39,082 nucleotides of DNA. Origin: Desulfovibrionaceae bacterium (GTDB lineage: Bacteria > Desulfobacterota > Desulfovibrionia > Desulfovibrionales > Desulfovibrionaceae). Position numbers and translations under genes: made by a program. Positions 9,182 to 18,409 of the stretch are shown one piece after another; position 1 is the stretch's first letter, and every line of letters begins with the position of its first letter. The stretch is from contig JAFTDU010000044.1 of assembly GCA_017454005.1 (NCBI GenBank), positions 1-39,082 of the forward strand, read 5' to 3'. The notes under the pieces are model-generated. The model worked only from the letters and a program-made list of their open reading frames with translations. It was not told where the DNA came from and did not search any database.

Positions 9182-9787
9182 ATGATCATCCCTACAGTTA
9201 TAGAATCTACTGGAAGATCTGAACGTGCCTATGATATTTATTCACGTTTGTTAAAAGATCGTATTGTGTTGTTAGGATCTGAGGTAGACGATCATGTTGC
9301 GTCCTTAATTTGTGCCCAATTGCTTTTTTTGGAATCGCAAGATCCTGAGAAAGAAATTAGTTTGTATATTAATTCGCCAGGCGGCTCGGTTACGGCAGGT
9401 TTTGCTATTTATGACACCATGCGCTACATTACCGCCCCTGTTTCAACTGTATGTATGGGGATGGCAGCAAGTATGGGAGCATTTTTATTGTGTGCTGGCG
9501 AAAAAGGTATGCGCTATGCACTGCCCAATAGCCAAATCATGATTCATCAACCTTTGGGCGGCTATCGTGGTCAAGCCACAGATATTGAAATTCACGCTAA
9601 AGAGATTTTGCGTTTAAAGGAACAACTCAATCGTATCATGGCTGAAAATACGGGGCGCTCTTTTGAGGAAATTTCCCAATCCACAGAGCGGGATCATTTT
9701 CTAACACCGAGTGAAGCCAAAGAGTTAGGTTTAATTGATCGTGTGCTTGTTTCGCGCCGGGATTTAGCTAAGGAAAAAAGTGAGTAA
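9182..9787 (+). CDS. clpP: ATP-dependent Clp protease, proteolytic subunit
   Basis: ClpP is the serine peptidase ring that degrades proteins unfolded by ClpX. The 201-residue frame from ATG 9182 gives the standard start [16 protein letters not shown] lies 12 bases upstream, a little far; a longer frame from 9092 has no support. The catalytic triad is Ser97 (GMAASMGA), His122 (MIHQPLGG) and Asp171 ([11 protein letters not shown]). The oxyanion-loop motif NSPGGSV is at 64-70. It lacks a long propeptide. ClpX follows two bases after its stop, so the two subunits are made together. Confidence 0.96.
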   Translation: MIIPTVIESTGRSERAYDIYSRLLKDRIVLLGSEVDDHVASLICAQLLFLESQDPEKEISLYINSPGGSVTAGFAIYDTMRYITAPVSTVCMGMAASMGAFLLCAGEKGMRYALPNSQIMIHQPLGGYRGQATDIEIHAKEILRLKEQLNRIMAENTGRSFEEISQSTERDHFLTPSEAKELGLIDRVLVSRRDLAKEKSE

Positions 9788-9789
9788 AT

Positions 9790-11112
9790 ATGCCGAGAGG
9801 TTCTAAAAAAAAGATCGAGCCTTTATGTTGTTCTTTTTGCGGACGCGGTGAACACGAAGTCAATAATTTGATCGTGCAGGATAAGGCCTGTATTTGTGAT
9901 CATTGCGTGCGTGAATGTACGAAAATTATTGCCAACGATCGTTATGAAGAAGCCGATGAAGAACGTTTGTTGGCTCCTCAAGAGATTATGGACCGCTTGG
10001 ATGAGTATGTTATTGGGCAGACTGAAGCTAAAAAAATCCTTTCGGTAGCGGTACATAATCACTATAAACGTGTTTTCTATGCGGATTTGATTGGGCAAGA
10101 TGTGGAACTTGAGAAGAGTAACATCTTGCTAGTAGGGCCATCAGGAAGTGGTAAAACCTTACTTGCCAAAACCTTAGCTAAAATCTTGAGAGTACCTTTT
10201 GCCATTGCTGATGCTACTACATTGACTGAAGCAGGGTATGTGGGTGAGGATGTTGAAAATATCTTAGTACAGCTGTTGCAGAATGCGGAATATGACCTAG
10301 AAGCTGCCAGCAAGGGGATCATTTACATTGATGAAATTGATAAAATTTCACGTAAAGGTGATGGTCCGTCAATTACCCGCGATGTTTCAGGTGAAGGTGT
10401 CCAACAAGCGCTGTTAAAGATTATCGAAGGTACCGAAGCCAATATTCCTCCCAAAGGGGGCCGCAAGCACCCACAGCAAGAATTTATTAGAATGAATACA
10501 TCTAATATTTTGTTTATTGTGGGTGGCGCTTTTGTGGGCTTAGATAAGATTGTGGAATCCCGCATTAGTGGTTCGGCTATGGGGTTTGGGGCTAATGTGC
10601 GCAAGGGCAAAGATATGTCTTTGTCGGAATTATTTGAAAAGATTCATCCCCAAGATCTTGTGAAGTTTGGTTTAATTCCTGAATTTGTCGGGCGTATTCC
10701 CATTATTACCCATGTTGATGAGTTGGATGAACCTGATTTGATAAGGATTCTCACTGAACCCAAAAATGCCCTCACCAAGCAGTACCAAAAGTTATTTGAA
10801 CTGGATCATGTAACATTACGTTTTTCCAATGACGCTTTAAAGGCGATTGCCCATAAAGCCATTGAACGCAAGACAGGTGCACGGGGCTTGCGCAATGTCA
10901 TGGAACGTAAAATGCTTGATATTATGTTCAAATTACCATCGATGCCTGATGTGACTGAGTGTATTATAGATCAAAATGTAATTGAGAAAAATGCGCAACC
11001 TGTCTTGTTATACGCATCACAACAGAAAGATGCAGCAGCTACCGAGACAGCTAATACCAAAGACACATCTGCAACAAGTAAAGTGAAAGATTCTAAAGAA
11101 ACTAACAAGTAA
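9790..11112 (+). CDS. clpX: ATP-dependent Clp protease, ATP-binding subunit ClpX
   Basis: ClpX is the AAA+ unfoldase that feeds substrates to ClpP. The protein has 440 residues. The N-terminal zinc-binding domain has Cys14, Cys17, Cys36 and Cys39. Walker A is GPSGSGKT at 116-123, Walker B is around IIYIDEID (177-184), the pore loop is GYVG at 149-152, and the RKH loop is at 225-227. The ClpP-docking loop reads MGF (264-266) where IGF is usual. Residues after about 415 form a Thr/Lys/Ala-rich low-complexity tail. A GTGAG stretch five bases before the ATG may be the ribosome site. It sits two bases after clpP and 81 bases before lon. Confidence 0.96.
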   Translation: MPRGSKKKIEPLCCSFCGRGEHEVNNLIVQDKACICDHCVRECTKIIANDRYEEADEERLLAPQEIMDRLDEYVIGQTEAKKILSVAVHNHYKRVFYADLIGQDVELEKSNILLVGPSGSGKTLLAKTLAKILRVPFAIADATTLTEAGYVGEDVENILVQLLQNAEYDLEAASKGIIYIDEIDKISRKGDGPSITRDVSGEGVQQALLKIIEGTEANIPPKGGRKHPQQEFIRMNTSNILFIVGGAFVGLDKIVESRISGSAMGFGANVRKGKDMSLSELFEKIHPQDLVKFGLIPEFVGRIPIITHVDELDEPDLIRILTEPKNALTKQYQKLFELDHVTLRFSNDALKAIAHKAIERKTGARGLRNVMERKMLDIMFKLPSMPDVTECIIDQNVIEKNAQPVLLYASQQKDAAATETANTKDTSATSKVKDSKETNK

Positions 11113-11147
11113 TGCTCTAGCATTAAAAATTAATTTGGCGTCTGTAG

Positions 11148-11153
11148 TATAAT
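11148..11153 (+). promoter_or_regulatory. -10 box of a possible lon promoter
   Basis: A perfect TATAAT lies 40 bases before the lon ATG in the clpX-lon spacer. There is no good -35 at 16-18 bases. No CIRCE element or clear heat-shock promoter is visible here. Lon could have its own promoter in addition to read-through from clpX. Confidence 0.35.
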
Positions 11154-11193
11154 TTGACATCAGCCTTTAGTGAGCAAAAGAGGAATGTAGTTC

Positions 11194-13707
11194 ATGAGTG
11201 ATGTTACTCCTGTGGCAGAAGATCAACAGTTGCCACTTTTGCCCTTACGGGAAGTTGTGATGTTCCCTGGGGCAATTATGCCTTTATTTGTTGGTCGTGA
11301 TGCGTCTATCAAATCCATAGAAGTAGCCCAAGCAGAACATCAGCGTCACATTTTTTTGACAGGCCAAATCTCGGATAAAGCGGATCCAAATCAGCAACCA
11401 GACAATGCACAAGATACGCTTGTACCGATTAGTGTGAATCCTTTAGGTGTTGTAAGTAGGGTCTTGCAGGTCTTACGCCTCCCTGATGGCACGATAAAGG
11501 TGTTATTTGAAGGCTTGTATCGTGCATCCGTGGTGACTTTAGACACTAAAGGTGATTATTTTGTAGTTAGCGTAAAAAAAGTTCAGGAAATTGAAGGAAC
11601 ATCTGAGGAAAATGCGGCACTCGTCCAAAATGTTCATGAAGCGTTAAATGAATATGCTAAGGTCAATCGTAAACTACCCGCTGATGTCATCAAATCTTTA
11701 CAGGCCATTAATCACGCAGGTCATCTTGCTGATGCGTTGATGCCCCATTTACGCGCTGAGCCCAAGCGTAAACAAGAGGTGCTTGAAGAGCTAAATTGTT
11801 CCAAACGCTTGGAAAAGGCATACGAGATTCTGGAAGGAGAGATTTCACTCGCCGGCGTGGAAAAACGGATTAAAAATCGCGTGAAAGTGCAGATGGAGCG
11901 CAATCAACGCGAGTATTATCTCTCTGAACAGATCAAAGCGATTAATCGTGAGATGGGGCGTGATGATGACCCCAAAGCGGAAGCGGTCGAACTTGAGCAA
12001 AAGATCAAGGCCAAGAATATGCCGGCTGAGGCGGTCGAGCGGGCCTTAAATGAACTGCGCAAACTGCGCTCTATGCCACCTTCGGCAGCCGAATATACCG
12101 TAGTTAGAAACTACATAGATTGGATCATTGATTTACCTTGGAATAACCTCAAAGAGATCGACATTGACCTTGAGAAGGCCCGAAAAATTTTGGACGGCGA
12201 TCATTACGGTCTTGAGAAACCTAAGGAGCGGATCCTCGAATATTTGGCTGTGCAGAAGTTGGCAGGTGGGCTCAAGGCTGGTCTGAAAGGGCCGATTCTG
12301 TGTTTTGTGGGGCCGCCTGGGGTGGGGAAAACCTCCCTTGCTAAATCTGTGGCTACAGCCACAGGACGCGAATTTGTGCGTTTATCTTTAGGTGGCGTTA
12401 GGGATGAAGCTGAAATTCGGGGCCACCGGCGCACCTATGTGGGAGCGTTGCCTGGCAAAATTTTGCAGTCGTTAAAACGTGTGCAATATAATAACCCGTT
12501 ATTTTGCTTAGATGAAATAGATAAAATTTCTGCTGATTATCACGGAGATCCAGCCTCAGCGTTACTAGAAGTATTTGATCCCGAGCAAAACAAGACCTTC
12601 ATGGATCATTATTTAGATCTTGATTATGACCTGTCTAAGATCTTTTTTATCACCACTGCTAACTCCCTGCATAATATTCAAGAGCCTTTAATTGATCGCA
12701 TGGAAGTTATTGAGCTCCCCAGCTATCTGGAAACAGAAAAACGTCATATTGCACGTAACTATTTATTGCCAAGACAATTAAGTGAGCATGGACTTAAAGA
12801 TACTAATCTACGTTTATCAGAAAATGCGTTAATTCAAATTATTCGGCATTATACACGCGAAGCAGGTGTGCGAAATTTAGAGCGGGAAATCGGCGCTTTA
12901 TGTCGCAAATCAGCTGTGAAGATTGTCGAGAGCAATGATTTGGTGCAGTGTATTAATGTCACCACACAAAATCTTGCGTCCTTTTTAGGCATTCCCAAAT
13001 ATCGCCATGAAGAACGGGAAACGGAATCGCAAGTTGGAGTGTGTGCAGGGCTTGCCTATACCAAAGCAGGTGGCGAGATTATTTTGGTGGAAACAAGTTT
13101 GATCAGTGGGCAAGGCCATATTGTGATTACTGGGTCGCTCGGTGATGTCATGAAGGAATCGGCGCGGGCAGCCTTAACCTATGTGCGGGCAAGGGCCGAT
13201 GATTTAGGGCTAGATCCACAGTTTTACCGCAAAATTGATATTCATGTGCATGTGCCGGACGGAGCTACCCCAAAAGATGGTCCGTCGGCTGGCATTACCA
13301 TTGCCACGTCCATTACCTCGGCTTTATTAGGCGTTGCGGTGCGCAATGATGTGGCAATGACAGGTGAAATTTCCTTGCGGGGCCGCATACTGCCTATTGG
13401 GGGGTTACGCGAGAAATTGTTTGCAGCAAAGAGGTGCGGCATTAAACGGGTGCTCGTACCCAAAGACAATGAAAAGGATTTAAAAGATGTTCCCCAAGAA
13501 ATTATTAAAGATCTAGAAATTATACTTGTGGAGCATGTTGACGATGTCTTGCCGCGGGCTTTAGATGCCCAACCAGAAGATATTTTTTCAGGTCGCGCCA
13601 CTGCCGTGCCGCTCTATACTACTTTACGCAAAGGTTCTGCAGCAGATGCAGACATGCCGCCGAAGCTTGAGGAATCTCCGGCAAGTGACATTGAAGCCAT
13701 CATGTAG
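11194..13707 (+). CDS. lon: ATP-dependent protease Lon
   Basis: Lon is a cytoplasmic AAA+ serine protease for damaged and regulatory proteins. The 837-residue protein starts at ATG 11194, with AGAGGA nine bases upstream. The N-terminal substrate-binding domain begins LPLLPLREVVMFPGA; a coiled coil follows around 200-280. Walker A is GPPGVGKT (373-380), followed by FCLDEIDKIS as Walker B. The protease domain has the Ser698-Lys741 dyad (PKDGPSAG and GGLREK), with the same 43-residue spacing as the E. coli enzyme. The C-terminus (about 800-837) is a poorly conserved acidic tail. It closes the tig-clpP-clpX-lon block and is followed by a strong terminator. Confidence 0.97.
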   Translation: MSDVTPVAEDQQLPLLPLREVVMFPGAIMPLFVGRDASIKSIEVAQAEHQRHIFLTGQISDKADPNQQPDNAQDTLVPISVNPLGVVSRVLQVLRLPDGTIKVLFEGLYRASVVTLDTKGDYFVVSVKKVQEIEGTSEENAALVQNVHEALNEYAKVNRKLPADVIKSLQAINHAGHLADALMPHLRAEPKRKQEVLEELNCSKRLEKAYEILEGEISLAGVEKRIKNRVKVQMERNQREYYLSEQIKAINREMGRDDDPKAEAVELEQKIKAKNMPAEAVERALNELRKLRSMPPSAAEYTVVRNYIDWIIDLPWNNLKEIDIDLEKARKILDGDHYGLEKPKERILEYLAVQKLAGGLKAGLKGPILCFVGPPGVGKTSLAKSVATATGREFVRLSLGGVRDEAEIRGHRRTYVGALPGKILQSLKRVQYNNPLFCLDEIDKISADYHGDPASALLEVFDPEQNKTFMDHYLDLDYDLSKIFFITTANSLHNIQEPLIDRMEVIELPSYLETEKRHIARNYLLPRQLSEHGLKDTNLRLSENALIQIIRHYTREAGVRNLEREIGALCRKSAVKIVESNDLVQCINVTTQNLASFLGIPKYRHEERETESQVGVCAGLAYTKAGGEIILVETSLISGQGHIVITGSLGDVMKESARAALTYVRARADDLGLDPQFYRKIDIHVHVPDGATPKDGPSAGITIATSITSALLGVAVRNDVAMTGEISLRGRILPIGGLREKLFAAKRCGIKRVLVPKDNEKDLKDVPQEIIKDLEIILVEHVDDVLPRALDAQPEDIFSGRATAVPLYTTLRKGSAADADMPPKLEESPASDIEAIM

Positions 13708-13767
13708 TTTTTTTGGCAGTAGTTAAAATATGCCCCTATTTTTTAAAGATTAAGCTAAATGCACATG

Positions 13768-13792
13768 AGCCCCAAATTTAGGGGCTTTTTTT
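13768..13792 (+). terminator. Intrinsic terminator after lon
   Basis: AGCCCC (13768-13773) and GGGGCT (13781-13786) form a stem with a 7-base loop, followed by a seven-T run. It lies 60 bases after the lon stop. Confidence 0.9.
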
Positions 13793-13794
13793 AT

Positions 13795-13840
13795 AAAAAA
13801 ATTGCGCTAAACTCTCAGAAGTAGTGTTAGTTTAGCGCAA
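13795..13840 (-). terminator. Intrinsic terminator facing hisA
   Basis: TTGCGCTAAACT (13802-13813) and AGTTTAGCGCAA (13829-13840) form a perfect 12-bp stem with a 15-base loop. On the minus strand the stem is followed by a seven-T run (13801-13795), so it stops transcription from hisA. It lies 185 bases past the hisA stop and back to back with the lon terminator. I see no gene in 13841-14024. Confidence 0.8.
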
Positions 13841-14024
13841 AAATATATTTTAGTTTTAATGTTTAGAGCTAAATAGTTAAGTCTTGTATGCAATTTTTAG
13901 TATGAAGTATTTTTTGCTTTATGTATATACATATATGATTGAAATTAGGCGCAAGATGTCTTGGTATTACCTTTGATTATAAGGCGTTTAGCGAGCTTCC
14001 TACAAAAAAGTAAGTATTCTTAAA

Positions 14025-14771
14025 CTACATTTTTGGCGAGGCTTGCTTGGCAATCCACGCATTGGCTGCTTTTAAATCTAAAGTACCTGTATAGAGTGCC
14101 CGGCCACTGATGACGCCTGCTAAATTAGTGCGCAAACTTAAGGGGTAGAGAGCTTGAATGTCTTTAAGAGTGGCCACACCGCCTGCTGCAAGCACAGGCA
14201 GACCTGCATGTTCGGCAAGCCAGGTCAATTGCTCTAAATTAAGGCCACTTTGCATGCCATCGCGGCTGATATCTGTGTAGATAATAAAGCCAGGTTTAGC
14301 AGCGCGAATTTGCGGCAGGATATCTTGAATATTTTGGCTACTTGTGCTTACCCACCCATGGGTTTTAAGGATACCGTGATCAGCATCAAGAGATACGCCA
14401 ATTTTATTTGGGAATTGGGCACATAAATCGGCAAATAGTTGCGGTTCTTCTAAGGCCATGGTGCCGATGATTAAGCGGGTTACCCCACAATCAAGGTAGC
14501 GTTTGACAGTTTCTTGGTCGCGAATGCCGCCACCAAGTTGTACGGGGATAGTGAGTTTAGCACACATCTGTTCCACAAGATGATAGCTGCGGGCTGCTCC
14601 CTGAAAGGCGCCATCGAGATCCACCACATGCAGATATTGAGCGCCTAAATCTTGCCAATGCACAGCACACGCTACAGGATCATCGGCAAAGACCGTGACT
14701 TGGTCTGCTTGACCCTGTTTTAAGCGCACTGCTTTGCCTTTTTGAATGTCCACAGCAGGAAAAATAATCAT
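14025..14771 (-). CDS. hisA: ProFAR isomerase (HisA)
   Basis: HisA is the TIM-barrel isomerase that opens the ribose of ProFAR to PRFAR in histidine synthesis. The 248-residue protein has the canonical start MIIFPAVDIQKGKAVRL with the catalytic Asp8. The second catalytic Asp is in YTDISRDGMQSG. Phosphate-binding loops are LGGGIRD and AAGGVA. The start is unambiguous by homology, although no ribosome site is visible just upstream. It stands alone: hisB is about 1.9 kb upstream, and the two are separated by two small plus-strand genes and a strong hairpin. In related genomes hisA and hisB are usually neighbours. Confidence 0.95.
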   Translation of the reverse strand: MIIFPAVDIQKGKAVRLKQGQADQVTVFADDPVACAVHWQDLGAQYLHVVDLDGAFQGAARSYHLVEQMCAKLTIPVQLGGGIRDQETVKRYLDCGVTRLIIGTMALEEPQLFADLCAQFPNKIGVSLDADHGILKTHGWVSTSSQNIQDILPQIRAAKPGFIIYTDISRDGMQSGLNLEQLTWLAEHAGLPVLAAGGVATLKDIQALYPLSLRTNLAGVISGRALYTGTLDLKAANAWIAKQASPKM

Positions 14772-15092
14772 CTATTATTCGGCGTGGAAACCCAGCAAAA
14801 GCCAGGAGGATACGCCGCCTCCAATTGTTCCTTAAATTAAAAGCCAAAAGAAAAATGTTGCAGTTCAAAGATTATCTAAAGAATTGATAATTTAGCGCAG
14901 ATTCGTGGCATGCGCCGCTATTCTTGAATTGTTACCCCGAGCAAAGATAATGGCAACCTGAGCTTGGCCTAACGATGTTCAAACATGTTGGCGCAAGGTA
15001 ATATCATGAGCATAAAACTGACATATAAATTTTAATATATATTTTTTATATAATCAAAGTGTTCACAAATACATATATGTATTGGATGAGAT
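14772..15092. other. Gap upstream of hisA, with a -10 box for the next gene
   Basis: This 321-base spacer lies between divergent genes. It holds GGAGG/CCTCC complementary stretches (about 14804-14821) in the hisA leader. On the plus strand TATAAT is at 15049-15054, 39 bases before the small gene at 15093, in an AT tract without a clear -35. No coding sequence is supported. Confidence 0.4.
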
Positions 15093-15335
15093 ATGATTTG
15101 TAAAGAAGATGAAGCATTATTTGTCTATTTAAATGAAGAGTTGATAGCAATTATTACTTTATGTAAAGAGAATCAATTAAATTTAAAAACAATACCATTT
15201 TATGAACAGACAGAAGAAATTATTAGAGCAGCATGTGAAAATTGTAAAAATATTCAAGGTGTCTCACCAAAAGATTTACTAGACTATATACGAGATGATT
15301 TAAGGTCAATAGTTGATGAATATCAAGGTTATTGA
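15093..15335 (+). CDS. Small acidic protein of unknown function
   Basis: This 80-residue frame starts at ATG 15093 with a GGATGAG stretch just upstream. It is rich in Glu, Asp and Leu, contains Cys residues at about 3, 24, 48 and 51 (AACENCKN), and appears helical throughout. It has no signal peptide or membrane segment. The DNA is clearly more AT-rich than the neighbouring his genes, and the codons follow that bias. I recognise no family. It is oriented against hisA and hisB and sits between them with the small lipoprotein gene, as if the pair were inserted into a former his cluster. Confidence 0.6.
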   Translation: MICKEDEALFVYLNEELIAIITLCKENQLNLKTIPFYEQTEEIIRAACENCKNIQGVSPKDLLDYIRDDLRSIVDEYQGY

Positions 15336-15424
15336 GGTATTGATTTATGCACAAATCAATATAAATGGCATATGGGTCAAGCTTAAAACCAGTAAATTAT
15401 GATTTCAACCTTAAGGAACATAAA

Positions 15425-15598
15425 ATGAGAATTATGATTGTATTATTAATTGCTGTCTTCGCGTGCACCACTTCAGCTTGCAGTTGGGTTGGGCGCACTG
15501 CAGGCAAAACAGAAGCAAAGCTTGAGCGGAAAATGCACCAAATGAAAACTGGCTATGAAGAAGGCTACGCCAAAGAAAAAAGAAAGGAAACGTATTAG
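15425..15598 (+). CDS. Small putative lipoprotein
   Basis: This 57-residue protein starts at ATG 15425, with AAGGA seven bases before it; the longer frame from 15365 lacks a site. Residues 1-18 are a lipoprotein-type signal (MRIMIVLLIAVFA, then TTSAC with the candidate lipid-bearing Cys). The mature part is short, charged and helical (SWVGRTAGKTEAKLERK to the end) and resembles the small entericidin-like or envelope-stress lipoproteins seen widely, without clear membership. It lies 90 bases after the gene at 15093 on the same strand. A role in the envelope is inferred only from the signal. Confidence 0.6.
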   Translation: MRIMIVLLIAVFACTTSACSWVGRTAGKTEAKLERKMHQMKTGYEEGYAKEKRKETY

Positions 15599-15751
15599 GA
15601 TACTATATTACATTTAGTATCAGCAAAGATAGTCTAAGCAAGCAAACTACAAACTGAAAAAAAACAAGAAACAATACTTTGAAAATAAATACGTAGAGCA
15701 TAAATTTAGTTAATGTAAGCTCTTGACGGATAAACGTGACATGCATGCAAG

Positions 15752-15844
15752 ATGATGACAAATGAAGTGGTCAACACATCTGATGATTTGCTTGCAAAAG
15801 AGCCTGATCCATATGAAAATCTATTTAAAAATTATTATCATTAA
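15752..15844 (+). CDS. Doubtful 30-codon ORF
   Basis: The frame encodes a 30-residue acidic peptide beginning MMTNEVVNTSDD and ending NYYH. No ribosome site is visible. A TTGACG box lies 25 bases upstream without a matching -10. It may be chance or a remnant. Apart from this and the hairpin at 15973, I see nothing in 15599-16026. Confidence 0.2.
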   Translation: MMTNEVVNTSDDLLAKEPDPYENLFKNYYH

Positions 15845-15972
15845 AGGGTTCTTACCTTTATGCGACAATTCGTGAATGCTTGTTTGTTAAATCATATGAT
15901 CATGTTAGCAGAAGATAAAGTATTTTCGGAATGTATATCATATTCTTAACTTTTGTCAAAAGCCTGATATTA

Positions 15973-16024
15973 AATGTGGCTTTCATCTCACATGCACGCA
16001 TATGAGATGAAAGCCACATTTTTT
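15973..16024. terminator. Perfect 18-bp hairpin, probable bidirectional terminator
   Basis: The arms 15973-15990 and 16003-16020 are perfect reverse complements, starting AATGTGGC and ending GCCACATT, with a 12-base loop. The T-run (16019-16024) is on the plus strand; the minus strand has a weaker AT-rich tail. It begins seven bases past the stop of the minus-strand lipoprotein gene, so it most likely ends the tatBC-hisB-lipoprotein transcript and also shields it from plus-strand reading. Confidence 0.75.
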
Positions 16025-16026
16025 AA

Positions 16027-16683
16027 TTATATACCTAAGTCTTTGCAGGCTTTTTGCATGCCGTCTTTGGCTAGATCTGTTGCCGTCACCCAAGTGCCGC
16101 GGCGTTTGAGGAAGGAGCCAATATTTAAGAAGTTGTCTGTTAAGGCTTCTTGTTTTTCCTCAAAGATAGATCTGTGCATGATCTGCCCAGTTCTAATGCG
16201 TAAGAGGAAAAATTCTACGCGCACCCAGGCCGATTGCGTTACACCAGCACGAGAGCCTTCCCGTTCATGCCAGTTAAGTACTTGGGGCACTAGCAAGAGG
16301 TCGGCACCATGCTTGCGGCCATATTCTACCCAGTAGTTGAGACCTTGGGGTTGGGCAGCACTATGCGTATTTAAGCTTGTGAGTGGCAGACGCGATTCTA
16401 AGAAAACGTACCTACGATTCTTTTTACTATACAAAATGTGTTTAAATTCTTGATCCAACATTTGTAAATCGTTTGCGTTAATCACGCCTTGCTGTTCAGG
16501 AATCCGCCCAAGAATTAATTCTTGGGGTGTAGTCGGTTGGGTAAATGGTGCTACACTTATGGTATAGCCATGGGAGAGGACAATAGGCACTTCGGCTGTT
16601 GATTTCGGTTGGCGTTTACAGCTAAGGTTTCCTAGGCACAGCACAAAGATTAGCAAGAGAAGCAGGAGTTTTTTGGGAGGCAT
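16027..16683 (-). CDS. Putative lipoprotein, cotranscribed with hisB
   Basis: This 218-residue protein opens with a lipoprotein signal: MPPKK, a Leu-rich core, then GNLSC with the lipid-bearing Cys at about 22. The mature part contains VAPF near the start, a GADLLLVPQVLNW segment and an amphipathic end. This layout recalls the CsgG/LpoB-like fold of outer-membrane lipoproteins, but the match is only by pattern. Its ATG overlaps the hisB stop by one base (TAATG), so translation is coupled. A lipoprotein next to hisB recurs in Desulfovibrio relatives as far as I know. There is no evident link to histidine synthesis. Function is unknown. Confidence 0.75.
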   Translation of the reverse strand: MPPKKLLLLLLIFVLCLGNLSCKRQPKSTAEVPIVLSHGYTISVAPFTQPTTPQELILGRIPEQQGVINANDLQMLDQEFKHILYSKKNRRYVFLESRLPLTSLNTHSAAQPQGLNYWVEYGRKHGADLLLVPQVLNWHEREGSRAGVTQSAWVRVEFFLLRIRTGQIMHRSIFEEKQEALTDNFLNIGSFLKRRGTWVTATDLAKDGMQKACKDLGI

Positions 16684-17276
16684 TAGTCAAGTCCTCCTTT
16701 GGTACTATGGATCTTATTATCAACACGTTGACAGGCTTCAGCTAAAGCCAAGCCTAAGCCTTTGGCTGCTGATTCAAGTAAATGGTGCCCATTCAGGCCA
16801 TAACAGAATTGCACATGGAGATTAAAGTGACCACTCATGGCCAGGGATTTATAAAATTCGCGCCAAATATCTTTTTCTTCATGGGCAATTACTGGCGGTA
16901 AAAGGTCTGGGTCGTGCCAGACAATATAAGGCCGACCTGAAAGATCAATAGTGACTTCACTTAAGGCCTCATCCATGGGCACACGTCCGTAACCTACCCG
17001 ATGGATACCTTTTTTGTCACCTAATGCTTCTAAGAGGCTAGCACCTAGGACTAAGCCAATATCTTCTGTAGTATGATGTGCATCAATATATATGTCACCT
17101 TCACAGGTGAGATTTAGATCAAAATTTGCCCAAAAGCACGTCAAGGTCAGCATATGATCCAATAAGCCAAAACCAGTGTCTATGGTGCATTGTCCTGAAC
17201 CATCGAGATTTAATTCAAGATTAATGCGTGTTTCTTGAGTGTCACGTGTTTTGTGACATGTTCTAGGTTGAAGCAT
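16683..17276 (-). CDS. hisB: Imidazoleglycerol-phosphate dehydratase
   Basis: HisB removes water from imidazoleglycerol phosphate, the sixth step of histidine synthesis. This is the monofunctional dehydratase of 197 residues, without the N-terminal phosphatase domain. The two Mn-binding histidine motifs are present: DAHHTTED and [14 protein letters not shown]. The N-terminal R-T-x-E-T region is here TRDTQETRI. The first ATG is placed well for the family, though the ribosome site is weak. It overlaps the downstream lipoprotein gene by one base. The 161-base spacer to tatC contains no obvious terminator, so it may belong to the tat transcript. Confidence 0.95.
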   Translation of the reverse strand: MLQPRTCHKTRDTQETRINLELNLDGSGQCTIDTGFGLLDHMLTLTCFWANFDLNLTCEGDIYIDAHHTTEDIGLVLGASLLEALGDKKGIHRVGYGRVPMDEALSEVTIDLSGRPYIVWHDPDLLPPVIAHEEKDIWREFYKSLAMSGHFNLHVQFCYGLNGHHLLESAAKGLGLALAEACQRVDNKIHSTKGGLD

Positions 17277-17437
17277 AGAAACGCGTCCACAAAATAGAAA
17301 TTATTGTTGTGCTTACGCTAACTGATAAAGACATTGAACATAACAATATTAAATATGACAAAAGCATCATCACATTTAAGAATACTGTTTAAATAGCTAT
17401 TGTCTTTATGTGTTATTAATTTACGCCAAATCTTATC

Positions 17438-18400
17438 TTAGCTATCAGCTTTCTCTTGTTCTTTCGGGGCTGCTTTTTTACCAAAGATTGCTGCAATGAG
17501 AATGCTTAATTCATAAAGCAGTAACATGGGTCCTGCCATAAGCAGTTGCGAGACTACATCAGGTGGTGTCAAAATCGCAGCTACAATAAAAATCACGAGA
17601 ATAGCATAGCGTCGAACTTTCCGCATCAAATCAGCTGTAATAATGCCCATACGTGATAAGAAGAAAGAGAATAAAGGCATTTCAAAAATTAAACCAAACG
17701 CCAACAAGAGTTTCAGCACAAAACTCAGATAATCGCTGATTTTCGGCATGGCCACAATGTCTTCAGTGGCAAAGCTCACAAAGAAAGAAAAGGCATAGGG
17801 AAACACAATATGAAAGCAGAAGAGGCCGCCACCGATGAAAAAGAAGGCCGAGACAAAGGCCATGGGTAAGAGGAAGCGCTTCTCTTCATCATAGAGTCCT
17901 GGCGAAATAAAGGACCAAATTTGATAAAAGACGATGGGACTTGCAGCAAAGACTCCTGCCACAAAGGCAATATACATGCGGGTAAAAAAGCCTTCAGGAA
18001 GGGTGGTATAGATGGCGTGAGAACCTTTGGGGAGTGCTTTGAGCAGGGGGGCCACAAGTGTATTGAAGATGGGATCAACTACAAGCCAACAAGCAAGGAA
18101 GCCCAAGAACACAGCGATAGAGGCCTTGATTAAGCAACGGCGCAGTTCGTTTAAATGTTCGAGTAAAGACATTGGCTTATCTTGCTCATTGGTGCAAGAA
18201 TCGTCAGTAGGATGTGGTTCTGGGGTCGCTACGGGCTGTGTGGGCGGAGGTGGGGGGGGAGCTGGTGGTTGCCCTTGGCTAAGTGTTGCCGGCTCTATAC
18301 TTGGTTGGGCAACAGGTGCTGTGTTTTTTTTTCGTTTGTACTTGGGACGCTGTGTTTGACTTTGGGCGTGCTTTTTACGCTCGTTTTTGGGGCGACTCAT
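17438..18400 (-). CDS. tatC: Sec-independent translocase TatC with an N-terminal extension
   Basis: TatC is the multispanning receptor that recognises twin-arginine signal peptides of folded exported proteins. The 320-residue protein starts at an ATG with AAGGA six bases upstream. The TatC domain begins near residue 77 (PMSLLEHLNELRRCLIKA) and has six membrane segments, the FYQIWSFISPGLY motif and a helical end (LTPPDVVSQ). The family is usually about 240-260 residues. The first 76 residues here are an added cytoplasmic region: a basic part (SRPKNERKKHAQSQTQRPKY) followed by a proline tract (PPAPPPPPPTQP). It follows tatB by nine bases. Confidence 0.95.
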   Translation of the reverse strand: MSRPKNERKKHAQSQTQRPKYKRKKNTAPVAQPSIEPATLSQGQPPAPPPPPPTQPVATPEPHPTDDSCTNEQDKPMSLLEHLNELRRCLIKASIAVFLGFLACWLVVDPIFNTLVAPLLKALPKGSHAIYTTLPEGFFTRMYIAFVAGVFAASPIVFYQIWSFISPGLYDEEKRFLLPMAFVSAFFFIGGGLFCFHIVFPYAFSFFVSFATEDIVAMPKISDYLSFVLKLLLAFGLIFEMPLFSFFLSRMGIITADLMRKVRRYAILVIFIVAAILTPPDVVSQLLMAGPMLLLYELSILIAAIFGKKAAPKEQEKADS

Positions 18401-18409
18401 TGCATGTCC

